A stretch of DNA of 64,000 nt from Pseudomonas sp. Q1-7 (GTDB taxonomy: Bacteria; Pseudomonadota; Gammaproteobacteria; Pseudomonadales; Pseudomonadaceae). Positions within the stretch are counted from its first letter, which is position 1, and every line of letters starts with the position of its first letter. The notes below the pieces were generated by a model. The model did not search any database. It was not told where the DNA came from and saw nothing but the letters and a program-made list of their open reading frames with translations. This document shows, piece after piece, positions 16,444-26,039 of this stretch. Location: contig NZ_CP116304.1 in the NCBI RefSeq assembly GCF_028010285.1, positions 1,628,501 to 1,692,500 of the forward strand, in the 5' to 3' direction. The position numbers and the translations under genes were made by a program.

Positions 16444-18238
16444 GCGTCACGGCTCCTTGTTGTTGCGCCAGCCCCGGCAGGGCGTCGACGTCGAGGATCA
16501 GGGCAACGCTGCCGTCGCCCATGATGGTGGCGCCGGCGATGCCATCGATCCGGCGGAAGTTCTGTTCCAGGCTCTTGATCACCACCTGCTGCTGGCCGAC
16601 CAGGTCGTCCACCTGCAGGGCGAAGGGGCGGCCGTCGGCTTCGAGGATGACCACGATGGATTGCTCGGCCGGCAGCGCGGGGGCGGATTCGCCGAGCAGG
16701 TCGTGCAGCGAGAGCAGCGGCAGGTACTCGCCACGCACGCGGATCACCGCGCCTTCCTCGCCGGCCAGGCCGCGGATGTCGGCGGCTTTCGGTTGCAGGG
16801 ATTCGACGATGTAGGTCAGCGGGATCACGTAGTGGGCGCGCGCCACGGCGACGATCAGGCCGTCGAGGATGGCCAGGGTCAGCGGCAGGCGGATGCTGAT
16901 GTGGGTGCCCTGGCCCTTGGCCGAGTCGATGTCGATGCGCCCGCCCATGGCCTGGATGTTGCGCTTGACCACGTCCATGCCGACGCCGCGCCCGGAGAGG
17001 TCGGTGACCACCTCGGCGGTGGAGAAGCCGGGCATGAAGATCAGCTGCCAGACCTCGGCGTCGCTCATCCCGTCGTGCACGGCGAGGTCATTCTCGCGGG
17101 CCTTGGCGAGGATGCGCTCGCGGTCCAGGCCCCGGCCGTCGTCGCTGATTTCGACGACTATGCTGCCGCCCTGGTGAAAGGCGCCCAGGCGTACCGTGCC
17201 GCTGGCCGGCTTGCCGGCGGCCAGGCGCTCCTCCGGCAGCTCGATGCCGTGGTCGATGCTGTTGCGCACGATGTGGGTGAGGGGGTCGCTGAGGCGCTCG
17301 ATCACGCCCTTGTCCAGCTCGGTGTGTTCGCCCTGCAACTGCAGGTCCACCTGCTTGCCCAGGCGCGAGGAGGTGTCGCGTACCAGGCGCGGGAAGCGGC
17401 TGAAGATGAAACTGATGGGCAACATGCGGATCGACATCACCGATTCCTGCAGGTCGCGGGTGTTGTGCTCCAGCTGCGCCAGGGCCTGGTGGATGCGCTC
17501 GTGGACGCTGGGGTCGAGGGCGCCGCCGAGCTGGCCGAGCATGGCCTGGGTGATCACCAGCTCGCCTACCAGGTTGATCAGGCTGTCGATCTTCTCGACG
17601 CTGACGCGGATCGAGCTGGACTCGCTCTCAGCGTTGGCCGGCCTGCTGGCGAGCGGAGTGGGGGAGGGCACCGGGCGAGCCGGCTCGACGGCGGTCACTG
17701 GGGTTGTCGCGTCGCCGAAGGCTTCCGTCGTTCCGGCGGGCGTGCCCGGGGCATCGTCGAAAAAGCCGAAGTCGTCGTCCGTCGCCGCAGCGGGTGTACC
17801 CGGCGCGTCATCGAAGAATCCGAAGCCCTCGTCCGCACCGCCAGTCGGCGCCTCCTCCAGCAGTGCGCGCAGGCGGGCGACGGTGTCCTCCACCGGCACG
17901 CTGGGGTCGTGGCGCTGCTGGCGATGGCCGTCGAGCAGGCGCATCAGCACGTCGCGGGCCTGCAGGAAGAGGTCGACCATTGCGCCGTGCAGGGCTATCC
18001 GGCCGCTGCGGATGCGGTCGAGCAGGGTTTCCAGTTCATGGGTCACGGCGGTCAGGTCATCGAAGCCGAACATGCCGGCCGAGCCCTTGATGGAGTGGGC
18101 GGCGCGGAAGATGCCGTTGAGTTCTTCCGCGTCAGGCTGCTGCAGGTCGAGACCGAGCAGCAGCAGTTCGAGGCTGGCCAGGTGTTCTTCGGTTTCCTCG
18201 AAGAACACCTGGAGGAACTGATTCATCCCGTCGCTCAT
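16430..18238 (-). CDS. cheA: Chemotaxis histidine kinase CheA (che2 type)
   Basis: 602 residues. It has an Hpt domain with phospho-acceptor His48 ([12 protein letters not shown]), a low-complexity linker at about 130-200, dimerisation helices ([20 protein letters not shown]), an ATPase domain ([17 protein letters not shown]-box, then SDDGRGLD and [12 protein letters not shown]) and a C-terminal CheW-like regulatory domain. It autophosphorylates and passes phosphate to CheY and CheB. There is no separate P2 domain of the E. coli kind. The linker carries a duplicated 12-residue segment, [12 protein letters not shown], at 139-150 and 157-168. Confidence 0.95.
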   Translation of the reverse strand: MSDGMNQFLQVFFEETEEHLASLELLLLGLDLQQPDAEELNGIFRAAHSIKGSAGMFGFDDLTAVTHELETLLDRIRSGRIALHGAMVDLFLQARDVLMRLLDGHRQQRHDPSVPVEDTVARLRALLEEAPTGGADEGFGFFDDAPGTPAAATDDDFGFFDDAPGTPAGTTEAFGDATTPVTAVEPARPVPSPTPLASRPANAESESSSIRVSVEKIDSLINLVGELVITQAMLGQLGGALDPSVHERIHQALAQLEHNTRDLQESVMSIRMLPISFIFSRFPRLVRDTSSRLGKQVDLQLQGEHTELDKGVIERLSDPLTHIVRNSIDHGIELPEERLAAGKPASGTVRLGAFHQGGSIVVEISDDGRGLDRERILAKARENDLAVHDGMSDAEVWQLIFMPGFSTAEVVTDLSGRGVGMDVVKRNIQAMGGRIDIDSAKGQGTHISIRLPLTLAILDGLIVAVARAHYVIPLTYIVESLQPKAADIRGLAGEEGAVIRVRGEYLPLLSLHDLLGESAPALPAEQSIVVILEADGRPFALQVDDLVGQQQVVIKSLEQNFRRIDGIAGATIMGDGSVALILDVDALPGLAQQQGAVTHERP

Positions 18239-18259
18239 GGAAAGCGCCTTGTTCCGGAG

Positions 18260-18625
18260 TCAGGGGAGGACCTTGCGGGTGACTTCCAGCAGTTTCGGCG
18301 GATCGAAGGGCTTGACCAGCCAGCCCGTGGCGCCCGCCGACTTGCCTTGCTGCTTCATGGCGTCGCTGGACTCGGTGGTCAGCATCAGGATGGGGGTGGC
18401 GCGGTAGCCGGGCAGCCCGCGCAGGCTGCGGATCAGGCTGAGGCCGTCCATGTTGGGCATGTTCTGGTCGGTGAAGATCAGGCTGTAGGCCTTGCTTTGC
18501 GCCTTGCCGAGGCCGTCCTTGCCATCGACCGCCTCGTCCACGAGATAACCGGCGGCCTTGAGGGTGAAGCTCAGCATCTGCCGAATGGATGCGGAATCAT
18601 CGACTATCAGGATCTGCTTGCTCAT
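18260..18625 (-). CDS. cheY: Chemotaxis response regulator CheY (che2 type)
   Basis: 121 residues, a single receiver domain. It has the acidic pair Asp9/Asp10 (LIVDDSASIRQML), phospho-acceptor Asp53 (FTDQNMPNMDG), the conserved Thr83/84 (LTTES) and Lys105 (VKPF). It is phosphorylated by the adjacent CheA. In P. aeruginosa the che2 CheY is not a simple flagellar motor switch protein, so the output target is open. It is 21 bases upstream of cheA and 247 bases downstream of the chemoreceptor gene. Confidence 0.95.
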   Translation of the reverse strand: MSKQILIVDDSASIRQMLSFTLKAAGYLVDEAVDGKDGLGKAQSKAYSLIFTDQNMPNMDGLSLIRSLRGLPGYRATPILMLTTESSDAMKQQGKSAGATGWLVKPFDPPKLLEVTRKVLP

Positions 18626-18725
18626 CAGGTGCCGCTCTCCATGCCGCTTGTCTATGTGGTGCGCAGCGCGTTCCCGGTGAGGGGACGCCGTTGTCCCAGC
18701 TTTGCCCGGCAGACTGTCGGCCTGC

Positions 18726-18750
18726 TTGGCGAATGAATTCGCCCCTACGG
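18726..18750. repeat. GCGAATGAATTCGC palindrome copy inside the che2 cluster
   Basis: TTGGCGAATGAATTCGCCCC (18726-18745) is one copy of the palindromic family whose best members are at 28557-28625 and 42041-42080. It lies between the receptor gene and cheY. Confidence 0.6.
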
Positions 18751-18872
18751 ATTGGTGGACCCATGATGGCTACGGGCCATGTATTTTTTTAGACGGGCGT
18801 ACCATGTGCGTCCAGTCTTTGGCGCCAACCGTTCGTCGCTCGATGGGCGGCGGCCGATAACCGACCCGTGGT

Positions 18873-20021
18873 TCAGAACAGCTCCACTTCTCCCGCGCTG
18901 ACGTTGCTCTGGCTTACGGGGTTGGCAATGGGTTTGCGCAGCTCGCCGGCTTCCTCGTCCAGCCGCTGCGCCCAGTGCTCCGGGGCTACGGCGTGCAGTC
19001 CGCCAAGGCCGGCGGCGAACCCGCCGAGCCGGGCGAAGTGCTTGCGCATCTGGCCGAGCAGTTGGCCGCTCATGTCCTGGAACTGCAGGGCGGTGATGGC
19101 CTGGTCGACGCCCGCGCCCACTTCCAGGGACAGGCGGTCCAGCTCCTGGATCACCTTCAGAGTGTGGCGGTTCATGCCTTCCAGGTCCTCCAGCATGTGA
19201 TGCAGGTGCTGCCGGGAGTCCACGGCGAAGCCCATGTCCTTGTCCGCCAGTTGGGCGATGGCCGATTCGGCATCGCGGATTTCCCGGTAGACCACGTCCA
19301 CGTGCTCGCGAATCTGCTCGGAGAAACCCGTGGAGCGGGTGGACAGGGCGCGCACCTCGTCCGCCACCACGGCGAAGCCGCGCCCGCTTTCCCCGGCGCG
19401 GGCGGCCTCGATGGCGGCGTTCAGCGCCAGCAGGTTGGTCTGCTTGGCGATGGCGTCCATATCGTGGGTGGATTTGAGGATGTCGGAGATTTTCTGCGTC
19501 ACCCGGTCCATGCGCTTCACCAGCTCCTGGGAGGTCTGGCTGGTCTCCAGGGCGGCCTCGACGAACAGGCCCAGGGTGCTGCGGGTGGTGGCGATGAATT
19601 CCTGGAAGTTCATGCCGTCGTCCAGGCCCTGCTGGTTGCCGTAGCGCTCGATCAGGGAATGGGAGTGGGCGCGCTGCTGGTCGATGCGCGCCGCCAGGCC
19701 ATGGAAGCTGTCGCCCAGCCGGCCGATGGCGTCCTGCAGCAGGCCGTCGATCTGTCCGGCGTGGGCCTGAAGGGTGCCGAGGTGCTCGTCCACGGCGTTC
19801 TGTGCGCGCTGCCAGTCCGGCGCCGGCACGGGTTCCTGTCGGGCCTGCGCAGGCGCCGGGTGTGCATCCGACTGTAGCCAGACCAGCAACAGGGTGGCCA
19901 GCCAGCCGCTGCCCAGGGCCAGCCAGGGCGGCATGTCCAGGGCCAGCATGCCGGCGCAGGCCAGCCAGATGAGGGCGTGCAGGGCCAGGCCCTTGATGGG
20001 GGCGGACGATGGATGCGGCAT
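18873..20021 (-). CDS. CttP-like methyl-accepting protein with CheZ-like motif
   Basis: 382 residues from ATG 20021 (AGGGAG upstream). Two closely spaced hydrophobic segments (about 11-30 and 32-49) leave no periplasmic sensor domain. The cytoplasmic part has a short methyl-accepting signalling hairpin ([20 protein letters not shown] from residue 194, then [15 protein letters not shown]). At about residues 311-320 it carries LQFQDMSGQ; Asp316 and Gln320 have the D-x3-Q spacing of the CheZ phosphatase motif (QDFQDLTGQ). The position upstream of cheY matches cttP (PA0180) in P. aeruginosa, though this protein seems shorter. It ends GEVELF. The cluster has no separate cheZ. Confidence 0.8.
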   Translation of the reverse strand: MPHPSSAPIKGLALHALIWLACAGMLALDMPPWLALGSGWLATLLLVWLQSDAHPAPAQARQEPVPAPDWQRAQNAVDEHLGTLQAHAGQIDGLLQDAIGRLGDSFHGLAARIDQQRAHSHSLIERYGNQQGLDDGMNFQEFIATTRSTLGLFVEAALETSQTSQELVKRMDRVTQKISDILKSTHDMDAIAKQTNLLALNAAIEAARAGESGRGFAVVADEVRALSTRSTGFSEQIREHVDVVYREIRDAESAIAQLADKDMGFAVDSRQHLHHMLEDLEGMNRHTLKVIQELDRLSLEVGAGVDQAITALQFQDMSGQLLGQMRKHFARLGGFAAGLGGLHAVAPEHWAQRLDEEAGELRKPIANPVSQSNVSAGEVELF

Positions 20022-20135
20022 GGAGCACTCCCTGGCGAGGATGGATGACCGGACGGCGGCCCCGGCCACGGGAAGGCGACGGGGCTCGGTGGTCCGGCGC
20101 GGGATCGGCCGGGCCACCTTTGCCCGCGAGGCCTT

Positions 20136-20153
20136 CTTGCAACCTGTTGCAAG
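20136..20153. promoter_or_regulatory. Perfect palindrome upstream of che2 cluster
   Basis: CTTGCAACCTGTTGCAAG is an exact dyad (8-bp arms, CT centre) 115 bases upstream of the first gene of the cluster (start 20021). It is a candidate operator; the regulator is unknown. Confidence 0.4.
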
Positions 20154-20229
20154 GCCATCGGCAACGCTGGTTAAAGCTAGAGCCCTAGAGCCTGCTGTCA
20201 AATGGCTATCGATCGACCGCTTTGTCCAT

Positions 20230-20382
20230 TCAGCCCGCCGTTTCCGCCTCCTCCTCCGGTGGGCTCACATAACGGTGGGCGCCGCAGCGCAGGCAGCGCT
20301 GGCAGATCATGGGCACGGCGCCCACTGCGGTACGGAAACCCTCGGTCCATTGGCAACCGAGCAGAAAGCAACGAATACGCAT
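20230..20382 (-). CDS. Cys-rich 50-residue small protein
   Basis: 50 residues from ATG 20382, with AGGAG five bases upstream. It reads [16 protein letters not shown], then [14 protein letters not shown] and an acidic tail. Five cysteines include C-x2-C-x2-C spacing (CQRCLRC), which suggests a small zinc-ribbon or metal site. I recall a family of short Cys-rich pseudomonad proteins beginning MRI(R/H)CFLLGC, without known function. It is the only gene between the che2 cluster and the antiporter and has its own ribosome site. The longer reading frame upstream has no support. Confidence 0.65.
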   Translation of the reverse strand: MRIRCFLLGCQWTEGFRTAVGAVPMICQRCLRCGAHRYVSPPEEEAETAG

Positions 20383-20547
20383 GGCTCCTCCCCCGGGGGC
20401 GTACCCCCTGGTTCGTTCGGGCAGTGGTGGATGGAACTGCACTTGCCTTGTTCTTGTTGGAGGCATGGATCGCGGCCGAGCATCGGTCGGGCGCTCTAGA
20501 ACGAACAACCTAAAGGGGCAGGCGGGCCTACCGCCGGTCGGGCGGCG

Positions 20548-22353
20548 TCATTTCACGCCCTTGTCCTCGATCGGGTCGGTATCGAACAGGTTCTCCAGTT
20601 CAGCGCGGGCTTCGCGGGCGGTCTGGATCATCGCAGCGTCGTCGTCGTAGACCTTGTGCTGGGCGGCCAGCACGTCCTCGTCATGACGCTGGAAGCGGCG
20701 GATACGGGCGTCGGCCTGGTCTTCGTCGAGACCCAGGCCGAGCAGGGCCAGGCGGCTCATCTCCAGGGCGGAATGAAAGGTTTCGCGCACCGGGATGGCG
20801 TCCAGGTCGAGCAGGCGGTGGACGTGCTGGCGGTTGCGCGCGCGGGCGATGACCTTGAGGTGCGGGTAGAGGCGCTTCACCCGCTCGGTGAGCTTGAGGT
20901 TGGTGTCCGGGTCGTCGGTGGCGACGATGAGGAATTCGGCCTTGTCCACCTTCGCCGCGCGGAGGATTTCCGGGCGCAGCGGGTCGCCATAGTAGACGGG
21001 CATGCGGCCCAGGCTGCGGCCGTATTCGATCATTTCCACGGCGGTGTCCAGCGCTACGTAGGGCACGCGCTGGGCGCGCAGCACGCGGGCGATGATCTGC
21101 CCCATGCGCCCCATGCCGGCCACCACCACGCGCGGGTCGTCGCTCTCGATCCGTTCGAACTCCGGCGGCACCGCCCCCGGCGCCGAGGGAACGTCGAGCC
21201 GGCCGAACAGGGCCATCACCAGCAATGGCGTGATCGCCATGGACAGGGTGATGCCGAGCACCAGCAGGCCGTGCAGGTGGGCGTCGAGCATGCCGTGCTC
21301 GAAGGCCAGCTTGAACACCACGAAGGCGAACTCGCCACCGGCCGCCAGGATGATGCCCAAGCGCAGCGCATGGGCTCGCGCCAGGCCGCCGGAGAAACGT
21401 CCCACCAGATAGAGCAGCGGCAGTTTCACCAGCATCAGCACCAGGGTCAGCGCCAGAACCGCGAAGGTCTCGTCGACCAGCAGGCCGAGGTCGGCGCTCA
21501 TGCCCACGCTCATGAAGAACAGGCCCAGCAACAGGCCCTTGAACGGCTCGATCTGCGATTCCAGCTCGTGGCGGTACTCCGAGTCCGCCAGCAGCAGGCC
21601 GGCGATGAAGGCCCCCAGGGCCATGGAGACGCCGGCCAGTTCCATCAGCCAGGCGGTACCGATCACCACCAGCAGGGAGGTGGCGGTGGACACTTCCTTC
21701 AGCCCGGCCTTCAGCACGGTGCGGAAGATCGGCCGCAGCAGGTAGCGACCGCCGACGATCACCACGCCGATGCTGGTCAGTGCCAGGAGGATATCCGGCA
21801 GCTCGACCCGGTCCGTGTCCAACTGGCCGGTGCCGCTGAGCAACGGCAGCAGGGCGATCATCGGGATGGCGGCGATGTCCTGGAACAGCAGGATGGCGAA
21901 GGCCAGCCGGCCGTGGGGGTTGGTCACTTCCCGGCGTTCGGCCAGTATTTGCAGGCCGAAGGCGGTGGAGGACAGGGCCAGGCCGAAACCCAGCACGGCG
22001 GCGGTGTTCAGGTCCTTGGCGAACACCAGCCAGGCCATCAGGCCGAAAACCAGCGCGGTGAGCAGCATCTGCGCGAGACCGGCGCCGAATACCGAGTGGC
22101 GCATCACCCACAGCCGCCTGGGCGACAGCTCCAGGCCGATGATGAAGAGCAGCAGCACCACACCGAGCTCCGACAGGTGGGCGACGCTCGCCGGATCGGT
22201 GACCAGGCGCAGCACCGAAGGGCCGATCAGTACCCCGGCCAGCAGGTAGCCGAGCACGGAGCCCAGTTGCAAACGCTTGGCCAGGGGGACGGTGATTACG
22301 GCGGCGAACAGGAACACCACCGCAGCCTGCAGCAGGCTGCCGTCATGGGACAT
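20548..22353 (-). CDS. CPA2-family monovalent cation:proton antiporter (KefB/KefC-like)
   Basis: 601 residues with AGGAG upstream of the ATG. The first about 380 residues hold 12-13 membrane helices with GYLLAGVLIGPSVL, FIIGLELSPRRLW, ALSSTAFGLQIL and LFQDIAAIPMI, the Na+/H+ exchanger fold of CPA2 carriers. From about 405 an RCK/TrkA-N domain starts with VVVAGMGRMGQIIARVL and continues through YYGDPLRPEILRAAKV to ATDDPDTNLKL. This domain binds nucleotide and, in Kef systems, glutathione conjugates. It is probably a K+ efflux system. No kefF/kefG-like ancillary gene is next to it, so calling it KefB or KefC is uncertain. Confidence 0.88.
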   Translation of the reverse strand: MSHDGSLLQAAVVFLFAAVITVPLAKRLQLGSVLGYLLAGVLIGPSVLRLVTDPASVAHLSELGVVLLLFIIGLELSPRRLWVMRHSVFGAGLAQMLLTALVFGLMAWLVFAKDLNTAAVLGFGLALSSTAFGLQILAERREVTNPHGRLAFAILLFQDIAAIPMIALLPLLSGTGQLDTDRVELPDILLALTSIGVVIVGGRYLLRPIFRTVLKAGLKEVSTATSLLVVIGTAWLMELAGVSMALGAFIAGLLLADSEYRHELESQIEPFKGLLLGLFFMSVGMSADLGLLVDETFAVLALTLVLMLVKLPLLYLVGRFSGGLARAHALRLGIILAAGGEFAFVVFKLAFEHGMLDAHLHGLLVLGITLSMAITPLLVMALFGRLDVPSAPGAVPPEFERIESDDPRVVVAGMGRMGQIIARVLRAQRVPYVALDTAVEMIEYGRSLGRMPVYYGDPLRPEILRAAKVDKAEFLIVATDDPDTNLKLTERVKRLYPHLKVIARARNRQHVHRLLDLDAIPVRETFHSALEMSRLALLGLGLDEDQADARIRRFQRHDEDVLAAQHKVYDDDAAMIQTAREARAELENLFDTDPIEDKGVK

Positions 22354-22669
22354 GGGTCACTCCTTGGTCTGACTGCATGAGGGGTCGACATCTTAGTGCC
22401 GGGAGGAATCCGCGGAGGGGCTTCGCGCCAATCTGACGTGCTTCCCCCGCGTCACGTACCGGCGAGGTTGCCGTAGCGGGTGATCGGCGCATGGGGTGGA
22501 TCTCGCTATTCACACCCACCAGCGGAGTATAGGGGAACCCCGATGCCGGGCCGGTGAGACGCGGTCCGTCCTGCGGGGTGAAGGCTCGGGACGCAGCGGG
22601 TGTCGTCCTTCCTATCCGTCGGCGGAGCCCCAGTGAACCGCGAAGGGGGCGCGGCAGGGTGCAGGCGAC
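22354..22669. other. Intergenic region upstream of the antiporter
   Basis: Should contain the promoter of the antiporter gene. No strong hairpin, repeat or reading frame with a family look was found. Confidence 0.5.
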
Positions 22670-23599
22670 TCACCGCGCCGCGCTCACCCCTTCCAGCGTG
22701 GCAAACGAGGTGTCCTTGGCGGTCAGCAGGAAGTCGCGCATGAAGGGCGCATCCAGCATGTCGGCGCGGATCGCCGCGTGGAGCGTGCAATACAACCCCT
22801 TCTCGCCCAGGCGCCTGGCGGTGACATAGCCGCGCGAGCTGTACTCGTGCAGTGCCCAGTTGGGCAGGCAGCAGACGCCGCGGCCGCTGGCCACCAGTTG
22901 CATCATCATCACCGTGAGTTCCGAGGTGCGTACCTGGGCCGGTTCCACGTCGGCCGGCTCCAGGAAGCGGGTGAAGATGTCCAGGCGGTCGCGCTCCACC
23001 GGGTAGGTGATCAGGGTCAGGCTGGCCAGGTCTTCGGGCACGATGAAGGGCTTGCCCGCCAGGGCGTGCTGGTTGTCCACCGCCAGCAGGGCCTCGTAGG
23101 TGAACAGGGGCACGTAGGTGATGCCGGCCAGGTCCACCGGGTCGGCGGTCACCACCAGGTCCAGGTCGCCGCGGGCGAGGGCGGGCAGGGGGGCGAAGGA
23201 GAAACCCGAGGCGAGGTCCAGCTCCACTTCCGGCCAGGCGTCGCGGAACTGGTCGATGGTGGGCATCAGCCACTGGAAGCAGCTGTGGCATTCGATGGCC
23301 ATGTGCAGGCGGCCGGCAGTGCCACCGGCCAGGCGTGCCAGGTCGCGCTCGGCGCTGCGCAGTTGCGGCAGCAGGCTGTCGGCCAATTGCAGCAGGCGCA
23401 GGCCGGCGCTGGTGAAGCGCACGGGCTTGGTCTTGCGCACGAACAGCTGCATGCCCAGGCGCTCCTCCAATTCCTTGAACTGGTGGGAGAGGGCGGACTG
23501 GGTCAGGTGCAGGCGGTCGGCGGCTTCCACCAGGCTGTCAGCCTCGCGCAGCGCATGCAGGGTCTTGAGATGGCGCAGTTCGAGCACGGCGGTCTCCAT
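22670..23599 (-). CDS. metR: Methionine biosynthesis regulator MetR
   Basis: 309 residues. LysR-type regulator with winged HTH LVEAADRLHLTQSALSHQFK and RLGMQLFVRKTKPVRFTSAG, and a co-inducer domain containing CHSCFQWLMPTIDQF, the well-known MetR segment that senses homocysteine. It is divergent from metE with 95 bases between starts, the classical arrangement, and probably activates metE with homocysteine as co-inducer while repressing itself. The likeness to enteric MetR is strong over the whole length. Confidence 0.93.
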   Translation of the reverse strand: METAVLELRHLKTLHALREADSLVEAADRLHLTQSALSHQFKELEERLGMQLFVRKTKPVRFTSAGLRLLQLADSLLPQLRSAERDLARLAGGTAGRLHMAIECHSCFQWLMPTIDQFRDAWPEVELDLASGFSFAPLPALARGDLDLVVTADPVDLAGITYVPLFTYEALLAVDNQHALAGKPFIVPEDLASLTLITYPVERDRLDIFTRFLEPADVEPAQVRTSELTVMMMQLVASGRGVCCLPNWALHEYSSRGYVTARRLGEKGLYCTLHAAIRADMLDAPFMRDFLLTAKDTSFATLEGVSAAR

Positions 23600-23628
23600 G
23601 AAGAAAATTTGAGATCAACGCGAATTTG

Positions 23629-23643
23629 TTGAGTTTGTCTCAA
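23629..23643. promoter_or_regulatory. MetR-type binding site between metR and metE
   Basis: TTGAGTTTGTCTCAA is a perfect dyad (TTGAG-N5-CTCAA) resembling the MetR consensus TGAA-N5-TTCA. It lies 51 bases upstream of the metE start and 30 bases upstream of the metR start. A partial second dyad TTGAGATCAA lies at 23609-23618. Confidence 0.6.
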
Positions 23644-23694
23644 GTGGCGGGGCCTGTCGACAATGCCGCCATCACGTTCATGGAGATTCGACAC

Positions 23695-26013
23695 ATGGCC
23701 TTGTCCCATTCCCTTGGCTTTCCGCGCATCGGTCGCGACCGCGAACTGAAAAAGGCACTGGAAGCCTTCTGGAAACACGAGCTGGATGAGACCGGCCTGC
23801 GCGCCGTCGGCCGCCGGCTGCGTGCCGAGCATTGGCAATTGCAGAAGGATGCCGGCATCGAACTGCTGCCGGTGGGTGACTTTGCCTGGTACGACCAGGT
23901 GCTGACTCACTCCCTGACCTTCGGCGTCATCCCCGAGCGTTTCCGCTCCCATGCCGGCAAGCCCGACCTGCAGACCCTGTTCGCCATGGGCCGTGGCGCC
24001 GTGGCGACGGACCGCAGCGACAGCTGCTGTGGCGGCGCTCACGCGCAGGAGATGACCAAGTGGTTCGACACCAACTACCACTACCTGGTCCCCGAGTTCT
24101 CCGCCGACCAGCAGTTCGCCCTCGGTTGGGAGCAACTGTTCGAGGAAGTGGAGGAAGCCCAGGCCCTGGGACACAAGGTCAAGCCCGTGGTGATCGGCCC
24201 GCTGACCTACCTCTGGCTGGGCAAGGCCAAGGGGGCTGCCGCTGAAACCGAGGGCTTCGACAAGCTGGAGCTGCTGGAGCGCCTGCTGCCGGTGTACGGA
24301 GAAATCTTCCAGCGTCTGGCCGCCCAGGGCGTGGAGTGGGTGCAGATCGACGAGCCGATCCTGGTGCTGGACCTGCCCCAGGACTGGAAAAACGCCTTCG
24401 AGCGCGCCTACAACCTGCTGCAGAAAGAGCCGCTGCGGAAGTTGATCGCCACCTATTTCGGCGGTCTGGAGGACAACCTCGGCCTGGCCGCCGGCCTGCC
24501 GGTGGACGGCCTGCACATCGACCTGGTGCGCGCGCCCGAGCAGTTCCCGACCATCCTCGACCGCTTGCCGGCCTACAAGGTGCTTTCGCTGGGCGTGGTG
24601 AACGGCCGCAACGTCTGGCGTTGCGACCTGGAAAAGGCCCTCGACGTACTGCGTCACGCCCACGAACGCCTGGGCGAGCGCCTCTGGGTGGCGCCGTCCT
24701 GTTCACTGCTGCACAGCCCGGTGGACCTGAGTCGCGAAGACAAACTGGATGCCGAGTTGAAGAGCTGGCTGGCCTTCGCCGTGCAGAAGTGCGGGGAAGT
24801 CGCCGTGCTGGCCCGCGCCCTTGCCGAGCCCGAGGCCCCCGCCGTGCTTGAAGCCCTGGCCCGGAGCCGCACCGTGCAGGCCAGCCGCGCGGCCTCGCCG
24901 CGTATCCACAAGCCCGCGGTGCAGGCTCGCGTCGCCGCCCTGCGGCCGGAGGACAGTCAGCGCGCCTCGCCCTTTGCCGAACGCATCGAGACGCAGCGGG
25001 CGCGCCTCTACCTGCCGGCCTTCCCGACCACCACCATCGGTTCCTTCCCGCAGACCTCCGCCATCCGCCTGGCGCGTCAGGCGTTCAGGCAGGGCAGGCT
25101 GTCCCTGGCCGAATACACCGAGGCCATGCGCAGTGAAATCCGCCACGCGGTGGATGTGCAGGAGAAGCTGGGGCTGGACGTGCTGGTGCACGGCGAGGCT
25201 GAGCGCAACGACATGGTGGAGTACTTCGCCGAGCAACTGGATGGCTACGCCTTCACCCGTTTCGGCTGGGTGCAGAGCTACGGCTCCCGCTGCGTGAAGC
25301 CGGCGGTGATCTACGGCGACCTGAGCCGCCCGAAGGCCATGACCGTGGAGTGGATCACCTACGCCCAGGGCCTGACTGCCAAGTGGATGAAGGGCATGCT
25401 GACCGGCCCGGTGACCATGCTGATGTGGTCCTTCCCGCGCGAGGATGTGTCCCGCGAAGTGCAGGCCAGGCAACTGGCGCTGGCCATTCGCGACGAAGTG
25501 CTGGATCTGGAAGCGGCCGGCATCCGCATCGTGCAGATCGACGAAGCGGCGTTCCGCGAGGGGCTGCCGCTGCGCCGGGCCCATTGGCAGGCCTACCTGG
25601 ACTGGGCCACCGAGGCCTTCCGCCTGACCGCCAGTGGCGTGCGGGACGAGACCCAGATCCACACCCACATGTGCTACAGCGAGTTCAACGACGTGATCGA
25701 ATCCATCGCCGCCATGGACGCCGATGTCATCACCATCGAAACCTCGCGCTCGGACATGGAGCTGCTGGATGCCTTCGAGGCCTTCGCCTACCCGAACGAG
25801 ATCGGCCCGGGTGTCTATGACATCCACTCGCCGCGCGTGCCGGACAGCGGCGAGATGGCCAAGCTGCTGCGCAAGGCCGCCGGGCGCATCCCCGCCGAGC
25901 GGCTCTGGGTCAACCCGGACTGCGGCCTGAAGACCCGCGCCTGGCCGGAAACCGAAGCCGCGCTGGTGAACATGGTGGCGGCGGCGCGGCAACTGCGGGT
26001 GGAGTTCGCCTGA
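23695..26013 (+). CDS. metE: Cobalamin-independent methionine synthase MetE
   Basis: 772 residues from ATG 23695 (GGAGA upstream), the family length. It transfers a methyl group from 5-methyltetrahydropteroyl-tri-glutamate to homocysteine. The N-terminal domain begins [20 protein letters not shown]; the catalytic C-terminal barrel has [12 protein letters not shown], the zinc ligands in [11 protein letters not shown] (His and Cys), a Glu in the IDEAAF/ETSRSD segment and the Cys of [10 protein letters not shown]. It is divergent from metR. This enzyme lets the cell make methionine without B12. Confidence 0.97.
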   Translation: MALSHSLGFPRIGRDRELKKALEAFWKHELDETGLRAVGRRLRAEHWQLQKDAGIELLPVGDFAWYDQVLTHSLTFGVIPERFRSHAGKPDLQTLFAMGRGAVATDRSDSCCGGAHAQEMTKWFDTNYHYLVPEFSADQQFALGWEQLFEEVEEAQALGHKVKPVVIGPLTYLWLGKAKGAAAETEGFDKLELLERLLPVYGEIFQRLAAQGVEWVQIDEPILVLDLPQDWKNAFERAYNLLQKEPLRKLIATYFGGLEDNLGLAAGLPVDGLHIDLVRAPEQFPTILDRLPAYKVLSLGVVNGRNVWRCDLEKALDVLRHAHERLGERLWVAPSCSLLHSPVDLSREDKLDAELKSWLAFAVQKCGEVAVLARALAEPEAPAVLEALARSRTVQASRAASPRIHKPAVQARVAALRPEDSQRASPFAERIETQRARLYLPAFPTTTIGSFPQTSAIRLARQAFRQGRLSLAEYTEAMRSEIRHAVDVQEKLGLDVLVHGEAERNDMVEYFAEQLDGYAFTRFGWVQSYGSRCVKPAVIYGDLSRPKAMTVEWITYAQGLTAKWMKGMLTGPVTMLMWSFPREDVSREVQARQLALAIRDEVLDLEAAGIRIVQIDEAAFREGLPLRRAHWQAYLDWATEAFRLTASGVRDETQIHTHMCYSEFNDVIESIAAMDADVITIETSRSDMELLDAFEAFAYPNEIGPGVYDIHSPRVPDSGEMAKLLRKAAGRIPAERLWVNPDCGLKTRAWPETEAALVNMVAAARQLRVEFA

Positions 26014-26039
26014 GGGCAGGTCGTCGGGGCGAGCTGCCG

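Noticed and set aside
13615-16524. Very long plus-strand open frame opposite aer2 and cheW
   Set aside because: High-GC antisense shadow: low-complexity Gly/Ala/His/Gln content, while the minus strand has complete, recognisable chemotaxis proteins.
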